Positions 44,382 through 53,559 are shown, counted from the first letter of the stretch. The stretch is 64,000 nucleotides of DNA from CALFXN01 sp964451935 (GCA_964451935.1 CAYVKE010000004.1:1-64000); one strand, 5' to 3'. Numbers and translations: made by a program. The notes: generated by a model not told the origin, from the sequence alone.

Positions 44382-45329
44382 ATGATCGCCTATATTTGCA
44401 GACGTTTTTTGAGCATGATTCCGTCCCTGTTTCTGGCGTCGGTGATCGTGTTTTCGTTCATTCATTTCATCCCCGGCGATCCGGCGCAGGTGATGCTCGG
44501 GGACCAGGCGACGCCGGAGCGCGTGCAGCAGCTCCGGGAGAGCATGGGGCTCGACCGGCCCCTGTACGTCCAATACGCGAAGTGGATCGGCGGCGTGCTT
44601 CGCGGGGACATGGGGCAGTCGATCTTCTTCCACAAGCCCGTTCTCGACGTGATCGCCGACCGGGCCGAAACGAGCCTCCTCATCGCCGTATTCTCGATGA
44701 TCCTCATCATCGTCGTCGGCGTGCCGATCGGCATCCTGTCGGCGGTTCGCTGCAACAGCCGGCTCGACCAGCTCTTCTCGGGCGCGTCGATGTTCTTCGC
44801 CTCGATCCCGACCTTCTGGCTCGGGCTGAACCTGATGCTGCTCTTCGCGGTCACGCTGAAATGGCTGCCGACATCGGGTTTCCCGTCGATCGTCGAGTCG
44901 GGCGACTGGTCGAACCTGCGCTATCTCGTGCTGCCGTGCATCACGCTCGCGGCGCCGAACTCCGCGCTCATCATCCGGCTCACGCGATCGAGCATGCTCG
45001 ACGTCGCGCGCGCCGACTACGTCAAGACCGCGTGGGCGAAGGGGCTGTCGGAAGGCGCCGTCACGACGAGGCATATCTTCCGCAACTCGCTGATCTCGGT
45101 CGTCTCGGCGCTCGGGTTCACGTTCGTCGCGCTGCTCGCGGGAACGGTCGTCACGGAGACAGTCTTCTCGCTCCCCGGCGTCGGGCGGCTCGTAGTGGAG
45201 TCGCTGCTGCGCCGGGACTACCCCACGATCCAGGGCGTCATCCTGATCGTGGCCTTCGTCTATATGCTCGTGAACCTTCTCGTGGACCTTTCGTTCGCGA
45301 TCCTGGATCCGCGGATCCGGTACTCGTAG
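44382..45329 (+). CDS. Peptide-type ABC transporter permease (DppB-like)
   Basis: This 315-residue membrane protein has six helices and starts with the DppB-typical MIAYICRRFLSMIPSLF. The binding-protein-dependent inner-membrane signature near residue 215 (AWAKGLSEGAVTTRHIFRN) contacts the ATPase. ATG 44382 follows GGGAGGG. It pairs with the DppC-like subunit 13 bases downstream. Confidence 0.92.
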   Translation: MIAYICRRFLSMIPSLFLASVIVFSFIHFIPGDPAQVMLGDQATPERVQQLRESMGLDRPLYVQYAKWIGGVLRGDMGQSIFFHKPVLDVIADRAETSLLIAVFSMILIIVVGVPIGILSAVRCNSRLDQLFSGASMFFASIPTFWLGLNLMLLFAVTLKWLPTSGFPSIVESGDWSNLRYLVLPCITLAAPNSALIIRLTRSSMLDVARADYVKTAWAKGLSEGAVTTRHIFRNSLISVVSALGFTFVALLAGTVVTETVFSLPGVGRLVVESLLRRDYPTIQGVILIVAFVYMLVNLLVDLSFAILDPRIRYS

Positions 45330-45342
45330 GAGGACGCAGGCG

Positions 45343-46182
45343 ATGAACATTCTAGCGGTCTTCGCCCGCCGCAAAATCGCGCTCTTCGGACTCGCGGTCA
45401 TCGGCGTGATGCTTGCCTTCGCGCTCTTCGCCCCCCTGATCGCGCCGATGGACCCGCAGGAGATGAACCCCGTCGACAAACTCACGCCGCCGAACGGAAC
45501 CTACCTGTTCGGAACGGACAACTTCGGGCGCGACATCTTCAGCCGCGTGGTCTACGGCGCGCGGGCCAGCCTGCTCGGGTCGACCGGAGTCATCCTCTTC
45601 TCGATGACGCTCGGCGTCCTGATCGGCGTCGTCGCGGGGTACTTCCGGCGCGTCGAGCCGTGGCTCATGCGTCTCGTCGACGTCCTCATGGCCTTCCCGC
45701 CGCTGCTGCTCGCGCTCGTTCTCGTCTCCATCCTCGGGCGCGGAATGATCAACGTGATCGTCGCGGTCGGGGCGACTTACCTGACGCGGACGACGCGAAT
45801 CGTCTACGGCCTCACGCTGAAGGTCCGCGAGGAGGCGTACGTCGAGGCGGCCGTCTCGTCGGGCGCGAAGGTGCGGGACATCATCCTGCGGCACCTCCTG
45901 CCGAACATGATGTCGCCGATCATCGTCCAGGCCACGTTCACGTTCGCGTTCTCGCTGCTCGACATGGCCGCGCTCGACTTCCTCGGGCTCGGCATCCCGC
46001 CCTCCATCCCGAGCTGGGGGAACATGCTCAGCGAGGGGCGGATGTACATCACGCGCGCGCCGTGGCTGCTGACCTTTCCAGGAATGTGCATCGTCCTGAC
46101 GGTCCTCGCGTTCAACCTCGCGGGCGACGTCCTCCGCGACCAACTCGACCCGCACTTCCGGTCGCGCATCGAGGGGGTGTGA
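45343..46182 (+). CDS. Peptide-type ABC transporter permease (DppC-like)
   Basis: This 279-residue permease has six helices and the N-terminal pattern of DppC/OppC, including FGTDNFGRDIFSRVVYGARAS (in part). The EAA-like coupling loop (EAAVSSGAKVRDIILRHLLP) is near residue 165-185. It lies between the DppB-like gene and the first ATPase gene. Confidence 0.92.
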   Translation: MNILAVFARRKIALFGLAVIGVMLAFALFAPLIAPMDPQEMNPVDKLTPPNGTYLFGTDNFGRDIFSRVVYGARASLLGSTGVILFSMTLGVLIGVVAGYFRRVEPWLMRLVDVLMAFPPLLLALVLVSILGRGMINVIVAVGATYLTRTTRIVYGLTLKVREEAYVEAAVSSGAKVRDIILRHLLPNMMSPIIVQATFTFAFSLLDMAALDFLGLGIPPSIPSWGNMLSEGRMYITRAPWLLTFPGMCIVLTVLAFNLAGDVLRDQLDPHFRSRIEGV

Positions 46183-46184
46183 CC

Positions 46185-47207
46185 GTGGCGGACGAACGAA
46201 ACGACGTCCTTCTCGACCTCCGCGACGTCCGGGTCCGCTTTCCCGGCCCGAAGTCCGTCTATCCCGTCGACGGCGTGAGCCTCGACATCCGTCCGGGCGA
46301 GACGCTCGGCCTCGTCGGCGAGTCGGGGAGCGGCAAGTCGATGACGTCGCTCGCGATCATGGGGCTCATCGCGAAGCAGGGCGGCGCCGTGACCGGCGGA
46401 AATATCTTCTTCAAGGGGCGGGATCTGCTTTCGCTCTCCGACCGCGAGATGATGGACATCCGAGGGCGGGAGATCTCAATGATCTTCCAGGAGCCGATGA
46501 CGTCGCTGAACCCCGTCTACACGATCGGCGACCAGATCGTCGAGGCGATCCGCGCGCACGCGCTCCCCGAAGGCGGCCGAATGTCGAAGCGGCGGGCGCG
46601 GGACCGCGCCGTGGAGATGCTCGCGCGCGTCGGCATCCCGAGCCCGGAGAAACGCGCGTCGTCCTGGCCGCACCTTCTGAGCGGCGGCATGCGGCAGCGC
46701 GCGATGATCGCGATGGCGCTGTCGCTGGACCCGGAACTCCTGATCGCCGACGAACCCACGACGGCGCTCGACGTCACGATCCAGGCGCAGATCCTCGAAC
46801 TGATCGGGGAACTCAAGGCGGCGCGCCGGATGTCCGTCCTGCTCATCACGCACAATCTGGGCATCGTCGCGGAGATCGCCGACCGCGTCGCCGTGATGTA
46901 CGCCGGGCGAATCCTCGAAATCGCCCGCACCGATGACCTGTTCGCGCGTCCGCTGCATCCGTACACGCGCGGGCTCATGGAGTCGATCCCGCGCATGGAC
47001 CGGACCGTGAAGGAACTCGCCGCGATTCCGGGCATGGTCCCGCCGATCGGCGCGCTTCCCCCGGGGTGCGCCTTCTCGCCGCGCTGTCCGCTCGCCGAGG
47101 AACGGTGCAGGCAGGCCGTCCCGCCGTTCGAGGACGCCGGAAACGGGCGCAAGTGCCGCTGTCTGCGCCTGAACGACATCGTCGCGGAGAGGGGAGGCGC
47201 AGCATGA
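46185..47207 (+). CDS. Peptide-type ABC transporter ATPase (DppD-like)
   Basis: This 340-residue ATPase has Walker A GESGSGKS, a LSGGMRQR signature, Walker B LLIADEPTTALD and the C-terminal Cys-rich oligopeptide/dipeptide motif (GCAFSPRCPLAEERC) that can bind an Fe-S cluster in relatives. GTG 46185 has GGGGG seven bases upstream and is preferred over GTG 46179, which overlaps the permease stop. Its stop overlaps the next ATPase start. Confidence 0.92.
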   Translation: MADERNDVLLDLRDVRVRFPGPKSVYPVDGVSLDIRPGETLGLVGESGSGKSMTSLAIMGLIAKQGGAVTGGNIFFKGRDLLSLSDREMMDIRGREISMIFQEPMTSLNPVYTIGDQIVEAIRAHALPEGGRMSKRRARDRAVEMLARVGIPSPEKRASSWPHLLSGGMRQRAMIAMALSLDPELLIADEPTTALDVTIQAQILELIGELKAARRMSVLLITHNLGIVAEIADRVAVMYAGRILEIARTDDLFARPLHPYTRGLMESIPRMDRTVKELAAIPGMVPPIGALPPGCAFSPRCPLAEERCRQAVPPFEDAGNGRKCRCLRLNDIVAERGGAA

Positions 47208-48217
47208 CGCCGCATTCCGTTCCGCAAAACGAAACGCTGCTGGACGTCCGGGATCTCGCGGTGCATTTCCCGGTCCGCTCCGGTCTGCTGCAACGCGTCA
47301 CGGGGCTGGTGAAAGCCGTCGACGGCGTCTCCTTCGCACTCGAACGCGGAGAGACGCTCGGACTGGTGGGGGAGTCGGGGTGCGGCAAATCGACCACGGC
47401 CCGCGCCGTTCTCAGGCTCATTCCCGTGACGTCCGGATCGGTGCGCTTCCGGGGCGAGGACCTCCTCGCGATGGAAGGGGAGACGCTTCGAAGGGCGCGG
47501 AGCGGCTTCCAGATGGTCTTCCAGGATCCGTACGCGTCGCTGAACCCGCGAATGACCGTCGCGGACATCGTCGGGGAACCTCTGTTCAACACGGGCGCCG
47601 CGAAGAGCCGCGCCGAGCGCGACGAACGCGTCGCGGCGATCCTGCCGCTGGTCGGCCTGAACGCGTCGTGCCTGCGCCGGTATCCGTTCGAGTTCAGCGG
47701 CGGACAGCGGCAGCGCATCGGAATCGCCCGGGCGCTTGTGGTCAGCCCGGACCTCGTCGTTCTCGACGAACCCGTCTCGGCGCTCGACGTCTCCGTCCAG
47801 GCGCAGGTGATCAACCTGCTCGCCGAGCTTCGGGAACGGCTGCGCCTGACCTACCTCTTCGTCGCGCACGACCTGTCGGTCGTCAAGCACATCAGCGACC
47901 GCGTGGCCGTGATGTACCTCGGACGCATCGTCGAACTCGCGTCGCGGGACGACCTCTTCGACGCGCCGATGCACCCCTACACCGTGTCGCTGCTCTCGGC
48001 CGTTCCGGTCCCCGACCCGAGGAACAAGTCGAAGCGCATCGTCCTTTCGGGCGACGTTCCGAGTCCGCTGAATCCGCCGCCGGGATGTCATTTCCACCCC
48101 AGATGCCCGAAGGCGATGGACGTATGCAGCCGCGAGGATCCCCCGCCGATACAGGGAAGCGGGGCGCACGAAGCGGCGTGCTGGCTCTACGCGCAACAGA
48201 ACCGCCACCATATATAG
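47204..48217 (+). CDS. Peptide-type ABC transporter ATPase (DppF-like)
   Basis: This 337-residue second ATPase has Walker A GESGCGKST, FSGGQRQR, LVVLDEPVSALDVSVQ and the C-terminal Cys motif (GCHFHPRCPKAMDVC). It forms the heterodimeric motor with the DppD-like protein. The ATG at 47204 overlaps the previous stop. The transporter is followed 14 bases later by ridA. Confidence 0.92.
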   Translation: MTPHSVPQNETLLDVRDLAVHFPVRSGLLQRVTGLVKAVDGVSFALERGETLGLVGESGCGKSTTARAVLRLIPVTSGSVRFRGEDLLAMEGETLRRARSGFQMVFQDPYASLNPRMTVADIVGEPLFNTGAAKSRAERDERVAAILPLVGLNASCLRRYPFEFSGGQRQRIGIARALVVSPDLVVLDEPVSALDVSVQAQVINLLAELRERLRLTYLFVAHDLSVVKHISDRVAVMYLGRIVELASRDDLFDAPMHPYTVSLLSAVPVPDPRNKSKRIVLSGDVPSPLNPPPGCHFHPRCPKAMDVCSREDPPPIQGSGAHEAACWLYAQQNRHHI

Positions 48218-48231
48218 AGGGAGTGATCGAC

Positions 48232-48606
48232 ATGAAGAAGGAAATCAGGACCGACAAATCTCCGGACCCGATCGGACCGTATTCCCAGGGGCTCGTTGTC
48301 GGAAACAGAGTGTACGTCTCGGGGCAAGGCCCGCTCAATCCCGCGACGAAGACGACCCCGGAAGGGATCGAGGCGCAGACGCGGCAGGTGATGACGAACA
48401 TCAAAAACATCCTCGCCGCGGGCGGCGCGACGATGGATCATGTCGTGAAGAGCACGGTCCACCTCGCGAACACGGACGACTTCAAGGCGTTCAACGCCGT
48501 GTACAAGGAATTCTTCACCGCGCCCTTCCCGGTGCGGACGACCGTCGGCAGCGCGCTGCTCGGCGGCATCCTCGTCGAGATCGACGTCGTCGCCGAACTG
48601 GACTAA
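48232..48606 (+). CDS. ridA: RidA-family enamine/imine deaminase
   Basis: This 124-residue RidA protein hydrolyses reactive enamine/imine intermediates such as 2-aminoacrylate formed by PLP-dependent lyases, releasing ammonia and the ketoacid. It shows IGPYSQGLVVGN and the C-terminal VEIDVVAEL; a conserved Arg (VRTTVG) should bind the carboxylate. ATG 48232 follows GAGGGAG. As the last gene of the ABC operon with the PLP enzyme, it probably processes that enzyme's product. Confidence 0.92.
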   Translation: MKKEIRTDKSPDPIGPYSQGLVVGNRVYVSGQGPLNPATKTTPEGIEAQTRQVMTNIKNILAAGGATMDHVVKSTVHLANTDDFKAFNAVYKEFFTAPFPVRTTVGSALLGGILVEIDVVAELD

Positions 48607-48632
48607 CGCTTCCGCGCGTTTCGGACGTCCGG

Positions 48633-48667
48633 ACTCCCTCCCGCGCGCTGCGCCGGGAGGGAGTTTC
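48633..48667 (+). terminator. Terminator after ridA
   Basis: ACTCCCTCCCG (48633-48643) pairs perfectly with CGGGAGGGAGT (48654-48664), followed by a short T run (TTTCG). It ends the long PLP enzyme-amidohydrolase-ABC-ridA operon. Confidence 0.65.
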
Positions 48668-48762
48668 GTCCCGGCGGGACTGTTCTCACGGGGGCTCCTG
48701 AGGGTATGATACAAAGCAGCACGTTCCTGATCGAAAGATCCGACACGCGGGAGGTGAGGCCG

Positions 48763-49797
48763 ATGACAATCGGAACACGTGGGATGCGCCCCTGGGAGTG
48801 GCTTGTGCGGCGTTTCTGTCCGATCCTTGCGTTGAGCGCCGCCGTCGGAATCGTGGTCGGGATTCTCCGGGGCGGAATGCCCTTTTTCCCCGGCGTCCAG
48901 GGCATGGCCGTCGGCCTTGCGGTGGGCTGGGCCGCCGGATGGCTCGGCAGGAACGACCCTCCGAAATACCTGTCCATCGGGCAACGCTTCTTCTTCGGAA
49001 TCGCCGCGGCGTGCGTGTTCACGTCCGCGACGCTGCTGACGATGGGCTTCATGCAGGCGGCTCCGTTCGAAGGGCCGATCGAATGGCTCGGCGAAGTGTC
49101 CTCGGGCTTCATCCGGGAGCCCTTCTACGGCCTCGGCAACCTTCGCGACTACTCGGGAACGCTCACCGGCGGCTGGTGGCGCGGCTTCACCTTCCTCGAC
49201 GCCGGACTGTTCGTCTTTCTCTTCCTGGTCGGCGCGATCGCCGGGATCCCCCGCGGGAGCGTTCCGGCGACGGCGGAGGGGCCCGAAGCTCCGGAGGAGG
49301 AGGACGTCGTCGACGACGGGGACGACGATTCGGACGCGGACCCGCGGGAGAAAACGCGCGTCGCGCTTGGCGGGTTCGTCGCCGCGCTGTTGCTGCTCGG
49401 AGCCGGATTCGCGGTCCTCAACGCATACGAGGACGCCGGGAGCCACGTGTCGCTCTCGCCCGACACGCTGAAGATCATCCGGCCGCTCGTCGGGCGGTGG
49501 ATCCTGAAAGAACCGGCCGGAGTCGTCCGGGGGACGGACGAGGACCGGATGTTCGACCTCAAACTCGGCGGGTTCGATTCGCTTCGCGGAATATCGGTCC
49601 GGCCCGGACGGTTCGCGCTCGACTTCACCTGGTGGGGAGGACACTACCGGGGGAAGCTCTGGCTTTCCGGGCGGACGATGCCCCTTTGGGTGCGGATGCG
49701 GCCCGACACGGGGAACAACGGCCTGCGCATCGTCCTCTTTATGTACGGAAACGGGCGCAAAATCGTCGAGATGCGGGCCGAACGAGTCCCGAAGTGA
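48763..49797 (+). CDS. Multi-pass membrane protein, unknown function
   Basis: This 344-residue protein is not recognised. It has about four N-terminal helices in the first ~185 residues, a very acidic linker (about 188-213, rich in Asp and Glu), a further helix near 222-242 and a soluble C-terminal domain of ~100 residues with many Trp, Gly and Arg. A candidate -10 (TATGAT, 48705-48710) and GGGAGGTGAGG ahead of ATG 48763 support expression. Its stop overlaps the DUF1848 gene start, so they are coupled. Confidence 0.65.
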   Translation: MTIGTRGMRPWEWLVRRFCPILALSAAVGIVVGILRGGMPFFPGVQGMAVGLAVGWAAGWLGRNDPPKYLSIGQRFFFGIAAACVFTSATLLTMGFMQAAPFEGPIEWLGEVSSGFIREPFYGLGNLRDYSGTLTGGWWRGFTFLDAGLFVFLFLVGAIAGIPRGSVPATAEGPEAPEEEDVVDDGDDDSDADPREKTRVALGGFVAALLLLGAGFAVLNAYEDAGSHVSLSPDTLKIIRPLVGRWILKEPAGVVRGTDEDRMFDLKLGGFDSLRGISVRPGRFALDFTWWGGHYRGKLWLSGRTMPLWVRMRPDTGNNGLRIVLFMYGNGRKIVEMRAERVPK

Positions 49798-50801
49798 GCG
49801 TTCCCGGCCCCGGGACGATCGTCAGCGCGTCGCGCCGGACGGACATCCCGGCGTTCTACGCGGACTGGATGATGGCCCGCCTTCGCGCGGGATGGTGCGA
49901 GGCGCGCAACCCGAGGAATCCCCGGATGGCGACGCGGGTGGATCTCTCGCCGGAAAGCGTGCGATGCATCGTCTTCTGGACGAGGAATTTCGCCCCGCTG
50001 GCGCCGCATATTCCGGAAATCGAACGGATGGGGTGCAGGTTTTACGTTCAGGTCACGCTCACGGGATTGCCGGACGTCTTCGAGCCGCACGTTCCCGCGC
50101 CGGAATCGGCCGTGCGGGCCTTCCGGGAGCTGGCCGACCGGATCGGTCCGGAGCGCGTCGTCTGGCGCTACGATCCGATCCTGCTGACGGACCGGACCCC
50201 GCCGGAATGGCATGTCGCCGCGTTCCGGCGTCTGTCGTCGGCTCTTTCGGGCGCGACGCGGCGATGTGTCCTGAGCCTGTACGATCCCTACGCCGCGGCG
50301 GCCCGGAGGCTTCGGGCGCTCGGCCCGGACTGCGAGCCGCGTGTTCCGCGATGCGGGAATGATTCGCCGCCGCTCTTTCCGGGCGAAGTCCCGGAGGGCG
50401 CGGACATCCGACCGATGCTGCGCTCGTTCCGCGAATCGGCCGGGGAAGCCGGAATGGAGCTTCGTTCGTGCGCCGAACCGCTGATACGCGGTGACAGCGG
50501 CATCCTTCCCGGCGCGTGCATCGACGCCGATCTGATCGGAAGACTCTTCGGCCCATCGCCGTTTCGGGCGTCCGCGGCGAAAGACCCGGGGCAGCGCCCC
50601 GCGTGCCGCTGCGCTCCAAGCCGGGACATCGGCGAATACGACACGTGCCTTTTCGGCTGCGCGTACTGCTACGCGACGCGGTCTTTCCGGAGCGCCAGGG
50701 AGCGGTGGAAACGCCGCGACCCGTCGTGCGCGTCGCTGATTCCCAGGGACGACGGAAGCGAACCGGTCGTCGGGCGTGATGAAGGGGGCGGATGTTCGTG
50801 A
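49794..50801 (+). CDS. DUF1848 iron-sulfur protein
   Basis: This 335-residue protein matches DUF1848. Landmarks are SASRRTDIPAFY at the N-terminus, IVFWTRNFAPL, WRYDPILLT and a C-terminal cysteine motif (CLFGCAYCYA) that probably holds a [4Fe-4S] cluster, similar in spacing to radical-SAM sites. The biochemical role is unknown. GTG 49794 overlaps the previous stop (GTGA), indicating coupled translation with the membrane protein upstream. Confidence 0.82.
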   Translation: MSVPGPGTIVSASRRTDIPAFYADWMMARLRAGWCEARNPRNPRMATRVDLSPESVRCIVFWTRNFAPLAPHIPEIERMGCRFYVQVTLTGLPDVFEPHVPAPESAVRAFRELADRIGPERVVWRYDPILLTDRTPPEWHVAAFRRLSSALSGATRRCVLSLYDPYAAAARRLRALGPDCEPRVPRCGNDSPPLFPGEVPEGADIRPMLRSFRESAGEAGMELRSCAEPLIRGDSGILPGACIDADLIGRLFGPSPFRASAAKDPGQRPACRCAPSRDIGEYDTCLFGCAYCYATRSFRSARERWKRRDPSCASLIPRDDGSEPVVGRDEGGGCS

Positions 50802-51424
50802 CCTATCGGCTGTTCAGCTTCGCGATGGCGCTCTTCTGGGTGTTCGTCCAGCAGACGTGCCTCTGTTGCGCCAAATGGGCCTGCTACGATCTGCGCGGAA
50901 CCCTGCTGGAAAACGTCCGGCCGGCCGGGGCTCCGGAAGAGCGCCCGCGCGACCTGCGCCGCTTCGTCGTGCAGCAGATCGCGCTGCTTGCCGCCCTCGT
51001 CGCGCTCGCGGCCGCCGACCTCTGGATCCTGCCGCCCGTCCATCCGCACTCGAACAACTCGCCCTCGCTGGTCTGGCAATTCCTGTGCACGGTCATGCTG
51101 ATCCTCGACGGCGGCCTCGTGTCGTTCGAGTGGCGGATCTACCGGCTGCATGCGGTGCGGGGCGTTGACCCCGGAGCCGCCGGCGCGCGTTTCGCATTCT
51201 GGTGGACGACCGGCTGCCTGATCCTCTACGCGCTCTGGTTCGGCGGTGCGCTCTCCGCAACGCGGCGGTACGGACTGAACGCGCTGGAGTGGGAGTTCCT
51301 CTGCCTGTTCTATTTCCGGATCGTCAACGGGCTCTATCTCGCGCTCGAGGGGAGCATGGGCGTGATCGCGCTGCTGCTGTGGCGCAACCTGCGGCGGGAG
51401 GAGGGGCGGCATGTCCCGGCTTGA
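50792..51424 (+). CDS. Membrane protein, unknown function
   Basis: This 210-residue protein has about five hydrophobic helices (near 5-25, 62-82, 95-112, 135-155 and 165-200) and a Cys-rich first segment (CLCCAKWAC). No family is recognised. It overlaps the end of the DUF1848 gene and the start of the next small membrane protein gene, so it is part of a tight operon. GTG 50798 is an alternative start. Confidence 0.6.
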   Translation: MFVTYRLFSFAMALFWVFVQQTCLCCAKWACYDLRGTLLENVRPAGAPEERPRDLRRFVVQQIALLAALVALAAADLWILPPVHPHSNNSPSLVWQFLCTVMLILDGGLVSFEWRIYRLHAVRGVDPGAAGARFAFWWTTGCLILYALWFGGALSATRRYGLNALEWEFLCLFYFRIVNGLYLALEGSMGVIALLLWRNLRREEGRHVPA

Positions 51425-51782
51425 CGCGCTCTACCTGTGGATCGCCCGATGGGAGGGCATCCGCGGACTTCTCGGAACGTTCGAGGTCGTCACGAACATG
51501 ATGTGCAGCGCCGCCGACATCCTGTTCATATTCTGCTTTCTCCGAATCGCGGACATCGCGCGGAAAGAAGAGGGCCGCCCGCCGATCCGGGTGCGTTACG
51601 GAATCATTCTGGTCTTTCTGGTTCTGACGCCCGCGCTGCTGTTCTTCAAAGGCCCGACGCTGATGGTCTGGACCTCGGCGATCCTCGGAATCCCCTACCT
51701 CGTCCTCGCCTGGAGCGTCGTCACGGACGTCGCGGGCGTCGTGCGGCTGATCCGGCGGCGGATTGAGCGGCGGGACGCCTGA
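51411..51782 (+). CDS. Small membrane protein, unknown function
   Basis: This 123-residue protein has three hydrophobic helices (about 22-45, 62-80 and 86-108) with basic ends. It begins inside the last codons of the previous gene, so the two are coupled and may form a complex. The 3' end lies close to the convergent HxlR gene. No family is recognised. Confidence 0.6.
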   Translation: MSRLDALYLWIARWEGIRGLLGTFEVVTNMMCSAADILFIFCFLRIADIARKEEGRPPIRVRYGIILVFLVLTPALLFFKGPTLMVWTSAILGIPYLVLAWSVVTDVAGVVRLIRRRIERRDA

Positions 51783-51785
51783 CGG

Positions 51786-52154
51786 TCACATGCTCCGTCT
51801 GTAGAAGTCGATGTTCGCGCATCCCCACCCGTAAATCACATCGACGACGGGAACGAGCGTCCGGCCCCGGTCCGTCAGACGGTACTCGACGTGCGGCGGC
51901 GACTCGGGATAGATCGTCCGGTCGACGATGTCGTCCTGCTCCAGCTCTCGGAGCTGTTTCGTGAGGATCCGGTTGCTGATCTCGCGGAAGAGCCTGTGGA
52001 TCTCCCCGTAGCGCATGGGGCCGTCGTGCCCGAGATGCCACAGGATGACGACCTTGTATTTCCCGCTGATGATGGACATCGTCAGTTCCTTTTCGCAGTG
52101 GAATTCCCCGTTCGCGAGCTTTTTCCGCAGATCGTCCCGCAACGTCGAAGGCAT
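51786..52154 (-). CDS. HxlR-family transcriptional regulator
   Basis: This 122-residue winged-helix regulator has the HxlR features: a cysteine near the N-terminus (HCEKELTMSIISGKYK) and SNRILTKQLRELE plus VEYRLTDRG. HxlR proteins often sense aldehydes, quinones or redox stress through cysteine. ATG 52154 follows GGGGGG. It is divergent from a FIST protein and an aldehyde dehydrogenase, which it probably controls. Confidence 0.88.
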   Translation of the reverse strand: MPSTLRDDLRKKLANGEFHCEKELTMSIISGKYKVVILWHLGHDGPMRYGEIHRLFREISNRILTKQLRELEQDDIVDRTIYPESPPHVEYRLTDRGRTLVPVVDVIYGWGCANIDFYRRSM

Positions 52155-52193
52155 CCGATTCCCCCCTCGTTTCTTCCCGTGATCCGTCGAAAG

Positions 52194-52259
52194 GTACAAA
52201 ATTGTTCCCTGCTAACAAAAATGTGCGTAATTTACGGGAAAAAATAAACGGAATAAAAT
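52194..52259 (+). promoter_or_regulatory. Promoter and imperfect palindrome upstream of the FIST gene
   Basis: TTTACG (52231-52236) and TAAAAT (52254-52259) are 17 bases apart and point towards the FIST gene. An imperfect palindrome (GGTACAAAATTGTTCC, 52193-52208) lies between this and the HxlR start and is a candidate regulator site. The remaining ~130 bases to 52399 form an untranslated leader in which I see no gene. Confidence 0.5.
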
Positions 52260-52398
52260 TGCGTCAGTATTGTGACGAATAGCGCCGGATTATGTGCCTT
52301 TTATCCTATTGTACGGCGTCGACCGGATCTCTTCCAGTGTGTTTCAGATGGGGCATCGAAGCTTCACGAGTCACGGACAACGAGGAGGGGGACAGGAA

Positions 52399-53559
52399 AT
52401 GCTGAAGGCGCAGGTTGGATCGAGCGTCGCGGCGGATGCTCGCCGGGCGGGCAGGGAAGCTGCGGAAAAAGCGTCGCGGGGGCTGAACGGAAGCGTCGCG
52501 TTCGTCTATGGCAGCGCGGGGTACGATGCGGAGGAATTTCTCTCCGGAGTCAGGGAGGGGCTCGGCGGCGTTCCGTTTCTGGGGTGCAGTTCGTTCACCG
52601 GCGTTCTTACGCCTGAAGGCTTCGTCGGAGGAGCCGACGGGTTCGCGGGGGTCATGGCGATCGAGGATCCGTCGATGACCGTCGGCGTCGCCTCCGGAGA
52701 ACGCGGCGAATGTCCCCGCAAGGCCGGGCATAGCGTTGCGGAAGCGGCGCTGCGGAATTCCGGGCGAACGGACGATCCCGACTGGTTCTACATGGTTGCG
52801 CCTCCGGGCGAGGAGGAATCGTACCTTGCGGGAATCCAGGAGGTCGTCGGCAGGATCCCGTTCTTCGGCGGCAGCGCGGCGGACAACGACCTGACCGGAA
52901 AGTGGCATGTCTACGGACAGAAGGCCCTGCCGTCGGGCGTCGCGGTCGCGTTCTTCTGGAACAAGCCGTTCGGAAACCGCTACACCGGGGCCTATCGCCC
53001 GACCGGAAAGCGCGGAATCATCACGAAAGTCGACAACAAACGCGTCCTGCGGGAAATCGACGGGAAACCGGCGCTCGAGGTCGTCGCCGGATGGCTTGGA
53101 AGTTCCCCCGACACACTGATGGGAGCGAACCTGCTCTTCCGGACGATCACGAATCCGCTGGGGCAGCGCGACCTCGTGGACGCGAAACACGTGTGGATCC
53201 GGCATCCCATGGGCGGGAACCCGGACATGAGCATCAACGTCGGCAACAACCTCGTCGAGGGATGTTCGGTCGAACTCATGGAGGCGACGGTCGATGAACT
53301 CGTCGGCTCCGTCGGAGAGGCGGTCGGCGTCTGCCGCGAGCGCCTTGCGGGCGAACCGGGCGCGCTGATCGCCGTTCACTGCGGCGGACGGCGGGGCGGC
53401 ATCGGAGAGCGCATCGGCGAGGTCTCCGAACAATTGAAAAAGAGCGCGGGCGGCCTTCCGTACATCGGCGTCTTCACGTTCGGCGAATACGGATTCGAGA
53501 AGGGCTCGGCCAACGGCTGCGGCGGCCTGATGCTCTCGTTCATGCTGCTCGGAAAGTAG
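52399..53559 (+). CDS. FIST-domain sensory protein
   Basis: This 386-residue cytoplasmic protein carries FIST N (about 25-210) and FIST C (about 215-365) domains, which are thought to bind small ligands, possibly amino acids. Landmarks are PFLGCSSFTG, IPFFGGSAADN and the late GVFTFGEYG. ATG 52399 follows GGAGG and GACAGGAA. It precedes an aldehyde dehydrogenase by 30 bases, which makes sensing of an aldehyde-related metabolite plausible. Confidence 0.87.
   Translation: MLKAQVGSSVAADARRAGREAAEKASRGLNGSVAFVYGSAGYDAEEFLSGVREGLGGVPFLGCSSFTGVLTPEGFVGGADGFAGVMAIEDPSMTVGVASGERGECPRKAGHSVAEAALRNSGRTDDPDWFYMVAPPGEEESYLAGIQEVVGRIPFFGGSAADNDLTGKWHVYGQKALPSGVAVAFFWNKPFGNRYTGAYRPTGKRGIITKVDNKRVLREIDGKPALEVVAGWLGSSPDTLMGANLLFRTITNPLGQRDLVDAKHVWIRHPMGGNPDMSINVGNNLVEGCSVELMEATVDELVGSVGEAVGVCRERLAGEPGALIAVHCGGRRGGIGERIGEVSEQLKKSAGGLPYIGVFTFGEYGFEKGSANGCGGLMLSFMLLGK

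Noticed and set aside
42777..45485. Very long open frame on the minus strand opposite the ABC transporter genes
   Set aside because: It lies antisense to well-supported genes, has low-complexity Arg/Glu/Asp-rich translation and matches the pattern of shadow frames in GC-rich DNA. Similar frames at 2050-4167, 10382-12385 and 60387-62756 were rejected for the same reason.
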